The notes beneath the pieces were generated by a model. The model worked only from the letters and a program-made list of their open reading frames with translations, made no database searches and was not told where the DNA came from. 64,000 nt of DNA, taken from Pachyseris speciosa (lineage: Eukaryota; Cnidaria; Anthozoa; Scleractinia; Pachyseridae). Position 1 is the stretch's first letter. Each line of letters opens with the position of its first letter. A program made the position numbers and the translations under genes. The DNA is taken from assembly GCA_016490735.1 (NCBI GenBank), contig JAEMWC010000617.1:151001-215000 (forward strand). The letters run 5' to 3'. Below, one piece after another: positions 11,044-21,038 of the stretch.

Positions 11044-12132
11044 CATGTACTCATTTTACTCCCCAAAAGGGGCTCAATTTTCCCCAAACGGGACTCAGTA
11101 ATTTCCTCAAAGGCCTCTTTTTTGCCCCAAATGGGGCTGATGAAGCTTAATGTCGTTCCTTCCAAGCACTTCAGTTATCGATGTCAACCTTGCTGCGTGG
11201 TCATTCTGTTGGCGCCGAGAGCATTGCTCTAAGACTTGCAAACATCTTTTAGGGCCTTTCATTCGGCCGGATTGACCCGTACTTCGAAAGCTGTGGCATA
11301 TTGAGAAGGAAACTCTTAAGAAATTCATCATAAAAGTTAGAAAAGCAAGAGTTCACTCACCGAAATCACTCCAAAAGCTGACAGTTTCGCTGCGAGATGT
11401 CGCTTCGGTCAAAGCACATGGTGGAAGCACAAAGATCAGCTGTCACCTTTTCGTTCTGAAATTCAATTGGTCTCGGAATTTCCTCGTGTGTTCGTGCTCG
11501 AATGCGAATGCAATTGTGAGCTCCTGTAACTCCGAACACGGGACGATTGTATATCGACATTGGTTACTTACGCGTTACGCGTGTTACGCATTTGCTCTTC
11601 ACTTCATGTAACTTGTCACCTAGGGTCACCTGACGAAAACCTGAGTGGCACCTTGTGAGTATGACGTCATTTTTTACCCTACATGAGGAACTTATCCAAT
11701 TTTTTACGCTTTTACATTGGTGTCTACGTGCTAACGCACTAGACACCAAAAACGTGGACGCTTTCGCGCTACACGCTGGTGGTATTTAACAAGCGAATGC
11801 TACCTAGTCCTGCTTCTTCGCATATGCCATTCTCTATACCATCACTTATATCTCTATATCTTTCCTAGTCTGTCTTTTTCGCGAGCATTCCTGGCTAGTG
11901 TGCTTCTTAGTTTGCGCCTAAGCCATTATGGCGTTTCTACCCGTTGCACCTTTTTCTCCTCAGTAGATGGTTTTCCTGTGTTCTTAAACGAGACAGGAAG
12001 CTGAGCCCCCGTCCTAAACCCAATGGCCTTTTCCATTTCCGAAGCTCATTTTTGTCCTGTGCAATACCTGGAATCTCTCCAGCGACACTGTGCAACTCCT
12101 TAAACTCTTCTGGCTGCATGTTCCTCAGTTTA
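11044..12132. other. Intergenic / 3' flank of the ankyrin ORF
   Basis: No certain gene. A minus-strand frame (about 11940-12160) overlaps the end of the ankyrin ORF and could be a frame-shifted C-terminal extension. Near 11360-11365 a minus-strand GTGAGTGAAC resembles a splice donor after a 60-codon frame, too weak to call. Confidence 0.4.
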
Positions 12133-14244
12133 CTACATGACGCCCTTGGCGTTCCTTTCAAGTAACAAGTTGACTAAAGCGCTGTGATGCTGTTTCTTCG
12201 CAGTATGAAGTGGGGTTTCGTTTACGCCATTCCGCATATTGATGTTGCATCCTGACTCAACTAATAACTGGGCAATTTCCAAAGATCCTTCACGAGCAGC
12301 TTTGTGAAGTGCTGTATCTCCTCTACTGTCTTGAATATTCACATCCACTTTGTTATCAACCAAGAGCTTGACGACGGCTTTACTATCTCTCATGACTGCA
12401 ATATGAAGTGGGGTTTCCCCATTGCCGTTCTTCTGGTTGATATTGCATTCTGATTGGATGAGTAACTGCGAGTTAACAAAGAATCTTCCAAAAATAGCTT
12501 TGTGAAGTGCTGTATCTCCTCTATCGTCTTGAATATTCACATCCGCCTTGCTCTCAAGCAGGAGCTTGATGACAGGTTCATTATATTGTTCAACTGCAAG
12601 ATGAAGTGGGGTTTCCCCTTTGTCGTTCTTCTGGTTGTTGTCGTTTGCTGATTCGATCGGCAAGTTCCACGTGTTCGAAGATTTTCTAGAAGCAGCTGTG
12701 TGAAGTGCCGTATTTCCTCTGTCGTCTTGAATATTCACATCCGCCTTGTTATCAAGCAAGATCTTGACGACAGCTTCACTACTTTTTTCGACTGCGATGT
12801 GAAGCGGGGTTTCCCCTTTGTCGTTCTTCTGGTTGATGTCGTTTGCTGATTCGATCAGTAACTTCCACGTGTTCGAAAATCCTCTAGAAGCAGCTTTGTG
12901 AAGAGCTGTATTTCCTCTACCGTCTTTCATATTCACATCCGCCTTGTTATTGACCAAGAGCTTGAAGACAGCTTCACTATTTTTCTGGAGTGCAATTTCA
13001 AGCGGGGTTTCACCATTGCGGTTCTTCTGGTTGATGTTGCATCCTGACTCGATTACTAACTGCGACATGTTCAAAAATCCTCTAAAAGCAGCTTTGTGTA
13101 GTGCTGTATCTCCTCTGCCGTCTTGAATATTCACATCCGCCTTGTTATCAAGCAAGATCTTGACGACAGGTTCACTATTTTTCTTGACTGCAAGATGAAG
13201 TGGGATTTCCCCATTGCCGTTCTTCTGGTTGATGTTGCATTTTGATTGGATAAGTAACTGCGAGATATTAAACAATCCACCGAAAGCAGCTTTGTGAAGT
13301 GCTGTATTTCCTCTACTGTCTTGAATATTCACATCCGCCTTGTTTTCAAGCAAGAGCTTGATGACAGGTTCACTATTTTTTTCGACTGCCCAGTGAAGTG
13401 GGGTTTCATCCCTATGGTTCTGCTGGTTGATGTTGCATCCTGACTTCAATAGTAAGCGCGAAATGTTGAAAAATCCTCCTACAACAGATTTGTGAAGTGC
13501 TGTATTTCCGCTGTTTTCGCGGACAGACAATAGCAGTGCTGTTTCTCTGTCCTGAGTATCTAAATCATCTCCATATTCCAGTAACAGGTGAGTTGCCATG
13601 TAATGGTTGCAACCAGCCGCCAACAACAGAGGTGTTACTTTGTTGTCGGTTCTTTGAGCATTTACGTCCGCACCAAGATCGATGAGGGACTTGATCAACG
13701 TACTTGAGGATGACTGGCTTGCACACCACAAAGGCGTCAGATTATTTTCTGTGGGGATATTAACATCTACACCGTCATTCAACACAAGCTCTACAACCAT
13801 TTCCACATCGTCACTCTTTGCACAACGATGTAACTCATTCAGTGATAGTTCGTTCTCAATCATCTCCTGATAAAGTTTACTGATATCACTGTGTTGTCTC
13901 TTTGTCCGCTTTACACCTGACAGAATATTAGCTATAGATGTCATGGAGAAACTGCTCGCGTGGTATGTCGTATTTCCAAACTGCATCCCTTTCACAAAGT
14001 CATCCAGAAGGGCACTCGCTTTGGATACAGTACCATAGTCTCCTTCTAAGACAGCCGCTTGGAGTAGATTGAAACCGGAACGTTCGTCCATACGCAAGAA
14101 AGCCTTGCGTGCTAGCGTCTTCAGACTAGACTGCAATGGAAAACGTTTAATATGGATTTTAGTTGAAAATGCACTTGTGGCTCCTTCGTACTGAGCACTG
14201 ATGTTGTTTGTCGGTCTCAAAATCTCATAAAAACTAGAGGCCAT
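12133..14244 (-). CDS. Ankyrin-repeat protein, 703 residues, single uninterrupted ORF
   Basis: From the ATG at 14242-14244 (GGCCACTATGG context) to TAG at 12133. Residues 1-132 are a non-ankyrin N-terminus (MASSFYEILRPTNNIS...); residues about 133-703 are about 17 ankyrin repeats with TALHKAA / TPLHLAV and LLLxNKADVNIQD signatures. From repeat 4 on they alternate strictly between two types: A (NTALHKAA...CNINQKN) and B (TPLHLAVEKNSEPVVKLLL..DVNIQD), a ~66-residue higher-order unit. Repeat 12 has LLIES changed to LPIES. It should be a cytoplasmic protein-binding scaffold. The frame could extend upstream to a splice acceptor (GTGGAAG|GC, phase 1) and so be the last exon of the receptor gene upstream, but the nearest upstream ankyrin exons are phase 0, so a separate gene is possible. 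Confidence 0.85.
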   Translation of the reverse strand: MASSFYEILRPTNNISAQYEGATSAFSTKIHIKRFPLQSSLKTLARKAFLRMDERSGFNLLQAAVLEGDYGTVSKASALLDDFVKGMQFGNTTYHASSFSMTSIANILSGVKRTKRQHSDISKLYQEMIENELSLNELHRCAKSDDVEMVVELVLNDGVDVNIPTENNLTPLWCASQSSSSTLIKSLIDLGADVNAQRTDNKVTPLLLAAGCNHYMATHLLLEYGDDLDTQDRETALLLSVRENSGNTALHKSVVGGFFNISRLLLKSGCNINQQNHRDETPLHWAVEKNSEPVIKLLLENKADVNIQDSRGNTALHKAAFGGLFNISQLLIQSKCNINQKNGNGEIPLHLAVKKNSEPVVKILLDNKADVNIQDGRGDTALHKAAFRGFLNMSQLVIESGCNINQKNRNGETPLEIALQKNSEAVFKLLVNNKADVNMKDGRGNTALHKAASRGFSNTWKLLIESANDINQKNDKGETPLHIAVEKSSEAVVKILLDNKADVNIQDDRGNTALHTAASRKSSNTWNLPIESANDNNQKNDKGETPLHLAVEQYNEPVIKLLLESKADVNIQDDRGDTALHKAIFGRFFVNSQLLIQSECNINQKNGNGETPLHIAVMRDSKAVVKLLVDNKVDVNIQDSRGDTALHKAAREGSLEIAQLLVESGCNINMRNGVNETPLHTAKKQHHSALVNLLLERNAKGVM

Positions 14245-14865
14245 AGTGGCCTTCACTAGGCCTTCCACGAGGCAATAGGAAATTGCAATTTGCTACTTCA
14301 TTGATTCACCTACACGACTGTAATATTATGATAAAATTAGCACAACGAGATCTGAATTCCTTTCCATATTTTGTTTTCCCTATGGCATCATAAGTAGGTT
14401 GAGGAATTACAAAATTCCGTGAATTAAGACACAGAAAAGCAGATAATGCGCTTTCCTAAATAAAAAATATATATTCAGATGAGCCTGTGTTTAGGCCTGA
14501 AAAGCAAACGCGTTCAATATTCGCCTGGAGTAAAATCTACGTGAAGGCAAAGAAAGCCAATTAAGAGTTGCTTTGAAGCAGAATTTATTGTATGTTTTTT
14601 TGTTTGCAAATTTAGCTAAAGTTGCTTCGAATACAGCGAATCGGTCAAACCATAATTTTTTGCAAGGTGGATTCCTAGAAGCGCTCAAACATATCGGAGA
14701 AAGTCCACAATATTTTAATATAATCCAACGTGGCGGCATTGTGGTTGTTGTGTTATTTTTCGCTAGCGCTTGCGCAGAACCGCCGAGAGTCAGCTTTGTG
14801 GATGAGACACCACGAAGAACGGACGACATTTGTGGACTCGGGCCTTCCACAGGAAAGCGAAGTAA

Positions 14866-14965
14866 AAGCAAACAAACAAACCAAGGAACGAAGGAACGAA
14901 GGAACGGACGGACAGACGGAAGGGCGGGCGAGGGGCGGGGTCGAAGGCGAGCGCACGGAGGGAGG
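14866..14965 (+). repeat. Purine-rich microsatellite
   Basis: AAACAAACAAACCAAGGAACGAAGGAACG-type tract with GGAACGAA and GGACGGACAGACGGA units, then GGAGGGAGGGATGGATGG. Several overlapping long frames here (14491-15121, both strands) are artefacts of this biased composition. Confidence 0.75.
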
Positions 14966-15206
14966 GATGGATGGAAGAAGCAATACACCGCACGATGTTC
15001 AAAGAAATTCCTCAAACCTGTCTTTCTAATAGATCAAACAAGGGGAAATTCGGGCGCCTTCGTAAGAGTGCAGTTCCTTTATCACCTCGTTTTGAATCTG
15101 AAAAGTAACATTAGTCTGTAACGTTCCGTGTTGCAGGGTATTGCTTTAAATTTCTAACTGTACTTCCAAAAAAATGCAGGCTTAAAGTGATTCCTATATA
15201 TCTTAC

Positions 15207-15305
15207 TGGTTGCTGAAAACTTGGACTTGCATTGTGCTCCAGAACCAGCTGCACTATGGATTGATGATTGCCATGTTCAGCTTTCTGAAGAGGTGTACGT
15301 TGAAA
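15207..15305 (-). CDS. Ankyrin repeat exon 3 of 3 (one repeat, 33 codons)
   Basis: Exactly 99 nt between an acceptor (TTTTAG|TTTCAACG) and a donor (CCA|GTAAGA). It encodes one ankyrin repeat beginning FQRTPLQKAEHGNHQSIVQL and ending LVLEHNASPSFQQP. Phase 0 at both ends, like the two exons upstream on the same strand. The canonical TPLH is TPLQ and the distal loop is degenerate (ASPSFQQ), as is usual for a repeat near the end of an array. It is too short to stand out as an ORF; the call rests on the repeat pattern, the exact 99-nt length and both splice sites. Confidence 0.7.
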
Positions 15306-15929
15306 CTAAAACAGAAAAAGAAAAGAATTAGGAAGAAGGGCACACTAACTTACTTCTACATTTGCAATACATGCGGAGATGCTTTACATTCATCCATATC
15401 GTGAAGTTCAACAAAGGGATAAATTATAACAAAACACAGGCAAGATCGGTTATTGCGAGAAAACGTTATTAGTCAATTGTCGGTCTAGTTTGTCAAAAAA
15501 AAAAAACACCCTTGCAAGGAAGGTTCGTTTTTTGCTTTTCTATTTAACTGTTTTACTCAAGTGAAGAAAGTAAGACATCCTTCGGTAATCAATGTCGCCT
15601 AACTCACCAACAATGTCAAAGCCTGGTACGAATGTACGTTATATTAGCTTTTCTGATTTTATAAACTCGAATTTGCAGGTTCACGTACAATACCATTATG
15701 CAAAGTACAAAAGGAGGGCATGCTATAACACTTCGCATATGTTCGTCAAGCAATCATGAATCTCAAGTAATTTAGCGCTGAACAAGCAGCAAGCTACTGC
15801 AGCGCAAACTAAAATTGACTTAAAACCTTAAATAATTACAATTATGCAGCACGAAATTCGATCAGTACATTGTACGTTAACAAGTGAATTTACACGAGGG
15901 GGAAGAGTTTCATTGTCCAATCAACTCAC

Positions 15930-16028
15930 CCTGTCTAAAGCGTTGGCGTTTGCACCATGTTCTAACAACAGCCTGGTAACAGATTCCTGTCCATACCAAC
16001 AGGCAAGGTGAAGAGGTGTTAGAGAAAA
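15930..16028 (-). CDS. Ankyrin repeat exon 2 of 3 (one repeat, 33 codons)
   Basis: 99 nt bounded by TTCCCAG|TTTTC and AGG|GTGAGT, phase 0 at both ends. It encodes a textbook ankyrin repeat: FSLTPLHLACWYGQESVTRL, then LLEHGANANALDR. Both splice sites are strong. It belongs with the equal-length exons at 15207-15305 and 16240-16338; each exon is one structural repeat, so copies can be gained or lost without shifting frame. Function: protein-protein binding surface, probably ligand or partner recognition in a cytoplasmic receptor. Confidence 0.85.
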
Positions 16029-16239
16029 CTGGGAAAAAGAATATTTCATTTCAGACAGGAAAGTATTTAATACGAGAGTACCTACATGTAGCTTAGTCGA
16101 CACAAAGGGAGCTTTAGAAAACTCAGTAACGGTACTAAATACGACAACTTAGCGCTTAGAAAAGCTAGGACCTGGCCTCAACAGACAAAGAAATGAGAAG
16201 ATTACATCTTGTAAACGTTAGGTGAAGAAAAGAATAAAC

Positions 16240-16338
16240 CTGATCTCTTTTGTCCACATCTTCACCGCTAACAAGAAGCATTTTAACAGTGTCGTATTGT
16301 CCATTAATGGAAGCTTTGTGTAGAGCACTTCTGGACGC
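16240..16338 (-). CDS. Ankyrin repeat exon 1 of 3 (one repeat, 33 codons)
   Basis: 99 nt between AAACAG|GCGTCC and GATCAG|GTTTAT, phase 0 at both ends. It encodes ASRSALHKASINGQYDTVKM, then LLVSGEDVDKRDQ, matching the ankyrin consensus (xxALHxAxxxGxxxxVxxLL). The upstream linker exon at 18237-18419 ends in phase 1, so at least one more exon converting phase 1 to 0 must lie between 16.34 and 18.24 kb; I could not identify it with confidence. Confidence 0.8.
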
Positions 16339-17008
16339 CTGTTTAATAAAACACACACAAAGAAAAATCTAATTCCCGAAAGGGATTCACTGTAACAAAA
16401 GAGTTGGTTCATATTTAGACTATTTGCGCTACCTGCAAGAACTAACCATCTTTTCATGAGTCCAATAGGTTGCCTGAGAGACAAAGTATGATTTTACTGG
16501 CATGTTACTTCAATGACGCGATAACAGGAAATGTCAATTAGTCTAAGCAATTTCAGTTTAGACCTATGGAGTTCGAGGCAGTACAGAGCTTACAAACCAA
16601 CATACAATTTTAAAAGCAATGGAGCGACAAATTTGATATGATAAGTTGACAAATGAATTGAAGAGCAAATTGCTACAACTAGAAAAACATAAACAACTAG
16701 CACGCTTGTAAGTTATATTTTTGATCTTAAATAAACCAAACAGATTTTTAAAGTTATCTCGTTTAAAAAATCATTTCACAAGAAGAGACTGGAGCGCAGA
16801 TCCTTTCCCTGATATTATCTGCTTCTATGCTCACTCCTATTTCTACCCTAATTCTGACCCCCTAAAAGTCATGGCAACCTCGGGTCAGCAACGATTAGGT
16901 AGAAAACGCCATGAAGAGCAAATACTGAATACGATGCTGCAACGTAGGAGGAATTTCCACCTTCACCTATTGTCAAATCAGTTCGTATGCATGTAACATG
17001 TAGTCGAC

Positions 17009-17357
17009 ATGAGGTTCAATTACTATAAGGTCTACAACTTCAACGGAGGTAAAATCGAAGTCGAGGTGTCGATCAATAACATCTCAGATCAACCTGGTGA
17101 CTTAAACGAAAAGTTTGAAAACCTCCAACGTTTGAAATCCGTTGCTATGGCAGTTCATGCAAAGACACATCTAGAACAGCTGGGATAACGACTACTTTGA
17201 ATTAGGATTTAATGACTTTGGCATGTGCATCTCGAATGTGCCTAGGCTTTCTCCCAACGATAGTTTCAGATACGTCACCGAAATGAATTTTACGTCTTAT
17301 GTACAACGAATTGACCGCGAGGGACGGGGAAAGAAAGCCGCACAGGAGCTTCAGTAG
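17009..17357 (+). pseudogene. Unidentified coding relic, antisense within the receptor gene
   Basis: An ATG at 17009 opens 59 codons (MRFNYYKVYNFNGGKIEVEV...) to TAA at 17186. A +1 frame beginning WDNDYFELGFNDFGMCISNV at 17181 continues for 58 codons to TAG at 17355. Together they read as one ~117-residue protein piece broken by a single frameshift; both halves have rich, non-repetitive, protein-like composition. I do not recognise the family. It lies on the opposite strand inside a large intron, so it may derive from an inserted element or retrocopy. Confidence 0.4.
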
Positions 17358-18236
17358 GCGAAGGGCCATCCACAATTTTAAAGTTCAAAAAGGCGTAGTA
17401 AATAATTTTTTATCTGACAACTGAACTTACTTTGGCCTCTTCTCCTCTTATCACCCAGCTGTTGTTCTTTTGATTCTTCTTCTTTCTTTTTCCTGTTGCT
17501 TCAGAAAATTCAAAATGGTGTCAACTAGGCGGACAAGCAACATTTACATCGAAAACAAACAATTCTGACAGCAAAGAATAAGGTCATTGAATGACAAGGA
17601 TTTCAAGGGGAAAAAATGCACTGGAAACAGCTCCATATCTTTACCACATTTAAAGAAGGAAGGGGTAGAGAATATTAAAGCTATTACGGTGAATTTGAAC
17701 TTTGGTAGGACATGAAAAATGCTTCCAGTGAGGTGCACCGCGGTAGGAAATAAAGTCCTGTAAGGTGGGAAGTGTGTCATAATTTCCAAATGGTGACCAT
17801 CTCAGATTTCTGGATTTCCGAAAACTTCCAGCAAACCACAAAAATTGACCGTGTGTACCGATGGAGTCCAGTGGAATCCTAGAATTCAATGTGCAGCCCT
17901 CGAATTCATCCCACTGGGATAGCTCACGGATGATGTTCCTTGCGCAGAAGCCGTTGCTATCGCGTACTTTTTGTTTTAAATTGATGCAAAAGACCAGGAA
18001 GATTTTTTTTAATGATAATGGACGGAAGTTTGTAGGATACAATCTTCCGCTACCGAAATACATGGTTTCACGAAACATCGAAATGAAAAATGTTCTTTAA
18101 TTGTCGCTGACCAGAAGATGAGTGGAGCATTTTTTAAGTTTCGCACCCCTTCTGTCTCAGTCCCAGGCCCTGTTCCTATACGCCTCCCAGATCTGACTGT
18201 ATGGACCAAGGTGCTACGCCACAGTGCAGCGCTTAC

Positions 18237-18419
18237 CTCCATACTCACTCAAGAAAAATGCGTCATCTTTAGTGGCTCCAGGCACTTTCTTTTCTTTTTG
18301 AAGAAGACGTTTTCGCTTGGAAGAAGGTCCAGAATCTGTATCTGTCGTGATTGCAGGTGGCTGCTGCTTAACAGGAGACTCTACTCTTGGTACTTTGATA
18401 TTTGAATGAGGACCCAGTC
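18237..18419 (-). CDS. Linker exon 3 of the receptor gene (61 codons, phase 1-1)
   Basis: 183 nt from acceptor TTTATAG|GACTGG to donor GGAG|GTAAGC. It encodes (G)LGPHSNIKVPRVESPVKQQ followed by a Ser/Lys/Arg-rich segment (GPSSKRKRLLQKEKK). The start resembles the other linker exons (GSSTGSIKIPRA), so it is a diverged paralogous exon. It is low in hydrophobics and probably disordered; KRKRLLQKEKK could act as a basic nuclear-localisation-like stretch, which is inference only. Phase 1 at both ends matches its neighbours upstream. Confidence 0.7.
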
Positions 18420-18461
18420 CTATAAACACCCACATTCACGTAGTGTTTGTATGATTTTAGA

Positions 18462-18915
18462 GAGCTTAAAGTGTCAACATCGCCTTCGATTTTTTTGTGG
18501 TTCCGGTATATACATAAGGAGTAGATAGCTGTTCAAATAATTTTTTTCGAATTCCGCCGTGTTTTTGCCCTGAAATCGTCGTTCAAATTTCCCGCTTAAG
18601 CCACGCCCATCTAACTTGACCGAGCTAGTAATGGGCATGGGTCTATTCCTGATTTGGCGTCACAAACTGATTTGCATCTCATTAAGTCTTTGTAAACATG
18701 CATGCAAAGCAGTTTGTGACATCAAATCAGGAATAGACCCATGCCCCTTACTAGCTCGGTCAAGTTTGATGGGCGTGGCTCAAACGGGAAATTTGAACGA
18801 CGATTTCAGGGCAAAAACACGGCGGAATTCGAAACAACCTTTTGAACAGCTATCTACTCCTAATGTACATACCAGAACCACAAAAAAACCGAAGACGATA
18901 AAGACACTTTGAGCA
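18462..18915. repeat. Foldback MITE (~450 bp) in the receptor intron
   Basis: Long inverted repeat. The left arm contains GAATTCCGCCGTGTTTTTGC, AATTTCCCG, AGCCACGCCCATC and GGGTCTATTCCTGATTTG; the right arm repeats these in reverse complement after a centre near 18690. Outer blocks (TAAAGTGTCAACATCG and its partner CGATAAAGACACTTTG) define the ends. Confidence 0.75.
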
Positions 18916-19240
18916 ACGACGGCGGCAACGGCAACGAAAACTTCCCGTAACTCTTTCGCGATTATTCCGACTTCTTTAACTTGTAAAGTGTGGGCGAACT
19001 ATCCTGGAGCTAAATTAGCAAAAACGGCATTGAAGTTTGGAAAAAGAAAGAAGAATTCACCGTCATATGCTCAAGTTCTCCACAAGACCTAAAATTTGGT
19101 CATTTCACGTTGTTTTGCTGAGGACGGCAAAGAAATGTACCAAAATGTAAAACGCACGTGCAGAGCGATTGTTTTTCCTAATTAAGCCTATTGTTTTGTG
19201 ACATTCTCGTTGCCATCGCCGTCGTCGTTGCTTAAGCTTT
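18910..19240. repeat. MITE with GCAACGACGRCGGC-type TIRs, abutting the previous element
   Basis: Left end GAGCAACGACGGCGGCAACG and right end CGTTGCCATCGCCGTCGTCG form ~30-bp GC-rich TIRs. The interior has no coding capacity. I recognise this TIR type as common in corals. It overlaps or abuts the right end of the 18.46-18.92 kb foldback, suggesting nested insertion. Confidence 0.7.
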
Positions 19241-19299
19241 CTATTACTTTAAGGGGCAGGTTGAATAAAATACACATGTCGCTCTATTGAAGACGGTAT

Positions 19300-19480
19300 G
19301 AATTTACATGTAAAGAAAGGAGCCAAATACGTCCACCACAAAAATGGAGGAGTATCCTACAGTCCGGTAAAAAAGATGGATATCATATTTTACGGTTCTT
19401 CGACAAAGTATATACCAAGAGGTATTTGGACACATGTAGCTTGCAAATGAATGGTTAGAGGTCGACTATGGACCATAAAT
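19300..19480. repeat. Intron-borne repeat shared with 22795-22995
   Basis: GTAAAGAAAGGAGCCAAATA...CCACAAAAATGGAGGA and the downstream GTATATACCAAGAGGTATTT and GAC..TGGACCATAAA blocks recur in the same order at 22795-22995. The two copies lie in introns next to the linker exons, so the exon duplication carried intron sequence with it. Confidence 0.55.
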
Positions 19481-20309
19481 CATGAAGTTTAAATTTAAGT
19501 ACGGTGCCTCCTAACACGAAGATATTTTTGCGCGGGTTACCACTATTCAAAGTCACTCCAATATACTTTATTATGCATGTGAGTCTTTAATCCAGTGTGT
19601 ACGCCTGTAAATGGCAATGCGTTCCCATGGTTGCCCCCTGATTGGTTTAACACTGATATTTAAACCACTCCTGCTTCAAACTTGCACGTTTCGCGGTAAA
19701 AAAAAACCCCTCCCGACAGATCTGTGCTCGGTCTCCTCTGATAGACACTGTGTCGTTCCCTATCTACACCGGAGAATCACCCTCCATAACGTAACCTACA
19801 ACAGTAACTGTAGGCATAGTATAGTACTGTGCAAAGATGTTGGTAAAGGCTATTGAAAGTCAAAAAGAAAATTAGGGGTAACCCCATAGTTTTCAGAGAT
19901 AATTAAGTCCAAAGCTAGAGAAAAGGCGAAAGAAATTTCTCTGAACATTACCTTAGAAATCCAGTTTACTTACACCAAACAACAACAAACCACAAGCTTA
20001 AAACAAATCATAAGTGGCTATATAAAAAGTGCTTTTTGTGTGGTATTTGTAACAAAATCCTTCCATAGGAGCCATTATTGACCCTGGCTGCTCTCTTCTA
20101 ATTGAGAAAAAAAAAAGAACATTCTAAATATATTTTGCAAACTATAAGAGTAGGCTTACATGTACCACTTCGTTTTATAACGTAAAAAGTGGGGGTCACA
20201 ACGCTTTTTTTGAAGCTATATTAGTCATTTAAGACTTATGCAGCATTGTTTTGGGAGACTTGAGACAATTTTTGTACTACCCCCAAAAATAGTAGTTAAA
20301 ATTTTCCAC

Positions 20310-20561
20310 CTCTTTTCTTTGGGCATGCTGGGATATCCAACGTGGTGACAAATGCTGTCACAGCGAAAAGTTTTCTTGATTCTTCGGGAATTCGAAGAGG
20401 ACTTTTTCCACCAAGAGAACCTTGAAAGCTCAGTACAATTTTTAAGACGTTTTGAGATGTACATTTTTTAGAAATTTCAAATGTGGTCGTCAGAAGCAGT
20501 CGCGGTTTATTTCCTTTGTGTTTTATACCAAGATTGCACTCCCACAAAGTAGGACCTAATC
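20310..20561 (-). CDS. Possible additional receptor exon (84 codons, phase 1-1, uncertain)
   Basis: An open frame follows an acceptor (TTTAGTAG|GATTAG) in the same phase as the linker exons and starts (G)LGPTLWECNLGIKHKG, echoing (G)LGPHSN at 18419. A phase-1 donor is available (AAGAG|GTGGAA) but weak, and the frame otherwise stops at 20296. The composition is mixed and does not resemble the Ser/Glu-rich linkers after the first residues. It could be a pseudo-exon or a transposon fragment. Listed because position, strand and phase all fit. Confidence 0.3.
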
Positions 20562-20822
20562 CTACTAAAGTCGTACGATGTACTATGCACACGAAACAAC
20601 ACCAATCCCGTAAAGCTATCTACTAAATCGAGACCTTACAAAAGTACGGTCACCATCAAAACAATTGATTTTCCGAGGATATCGCGCGTGTAGTCACGCA
20701 CGTGACAATATGGTTGCGCGGTACGCAAAACGTATGCGCACTAACAATAGGAAGCACCGTCCTTAATACACCATGTATTTACGTGAGGTGACAATGATGA
20801 TAAACTAAACCAAGCCTCATAC

Positions 20823-21038
20823 CAAGGTCAAAGGTGGGTCCTGAGATCTTTCGCTTTCTTTCTTTTTGAACAGACTGTTCAGCTGATGGTTCATCTTCAT
20901 CAATAGTTCCAGTTCCTTTCTTTTCTTCATCAAAACATGATTGCTGTCCTGTAAGACCTTCGTCTGGTGCAGCTGCAGCTGACTGCTGTTGAACGGACAA
21001 ACCTGCCCTTGGTATTTTGATGCTGCCAGTTGAAGAGC
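20823..21038 (-). CDS. Linker exon 2 of the receptor gene (72 codons, phase 1-1)
   Basis: 216 nt between acceptor TTACAG|GCTCTT and donor CTTG|GTATGA. It encodes GSSTGSIKIPRAGLSVQQQS, then an acidic/Ser-rich segment with DEDEPSAEQSVQ and a basic KERKRKISGPTFDLG end. It is clearly paralogous to linker exon 1 (23086-23307): same start, same EPS(A/G)EQSV block, same ISG(P/S)TF end. Probably a disordered tether between folded domains; no catalytic motif is seen. Phase 1 at both ends allows optional inclusion. Confidence 0.8.

Noticed and set aside
14491..15121. Several long overlapping frames (up to 182 codons) on both strands
   Set aside because: They span the purine-rich microsatellite and consist of Arg/Gly/Lys or Pro/Ser/Leu runs; compositional artefact.
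17650..18078. 142-codon minus-strand frame as a receptor exon
   Set aside because: Open and in the right strand, but no family resemblance, no convincing acceptor/donor pair, and it does not supply the phase 1-to-0 switch needed.
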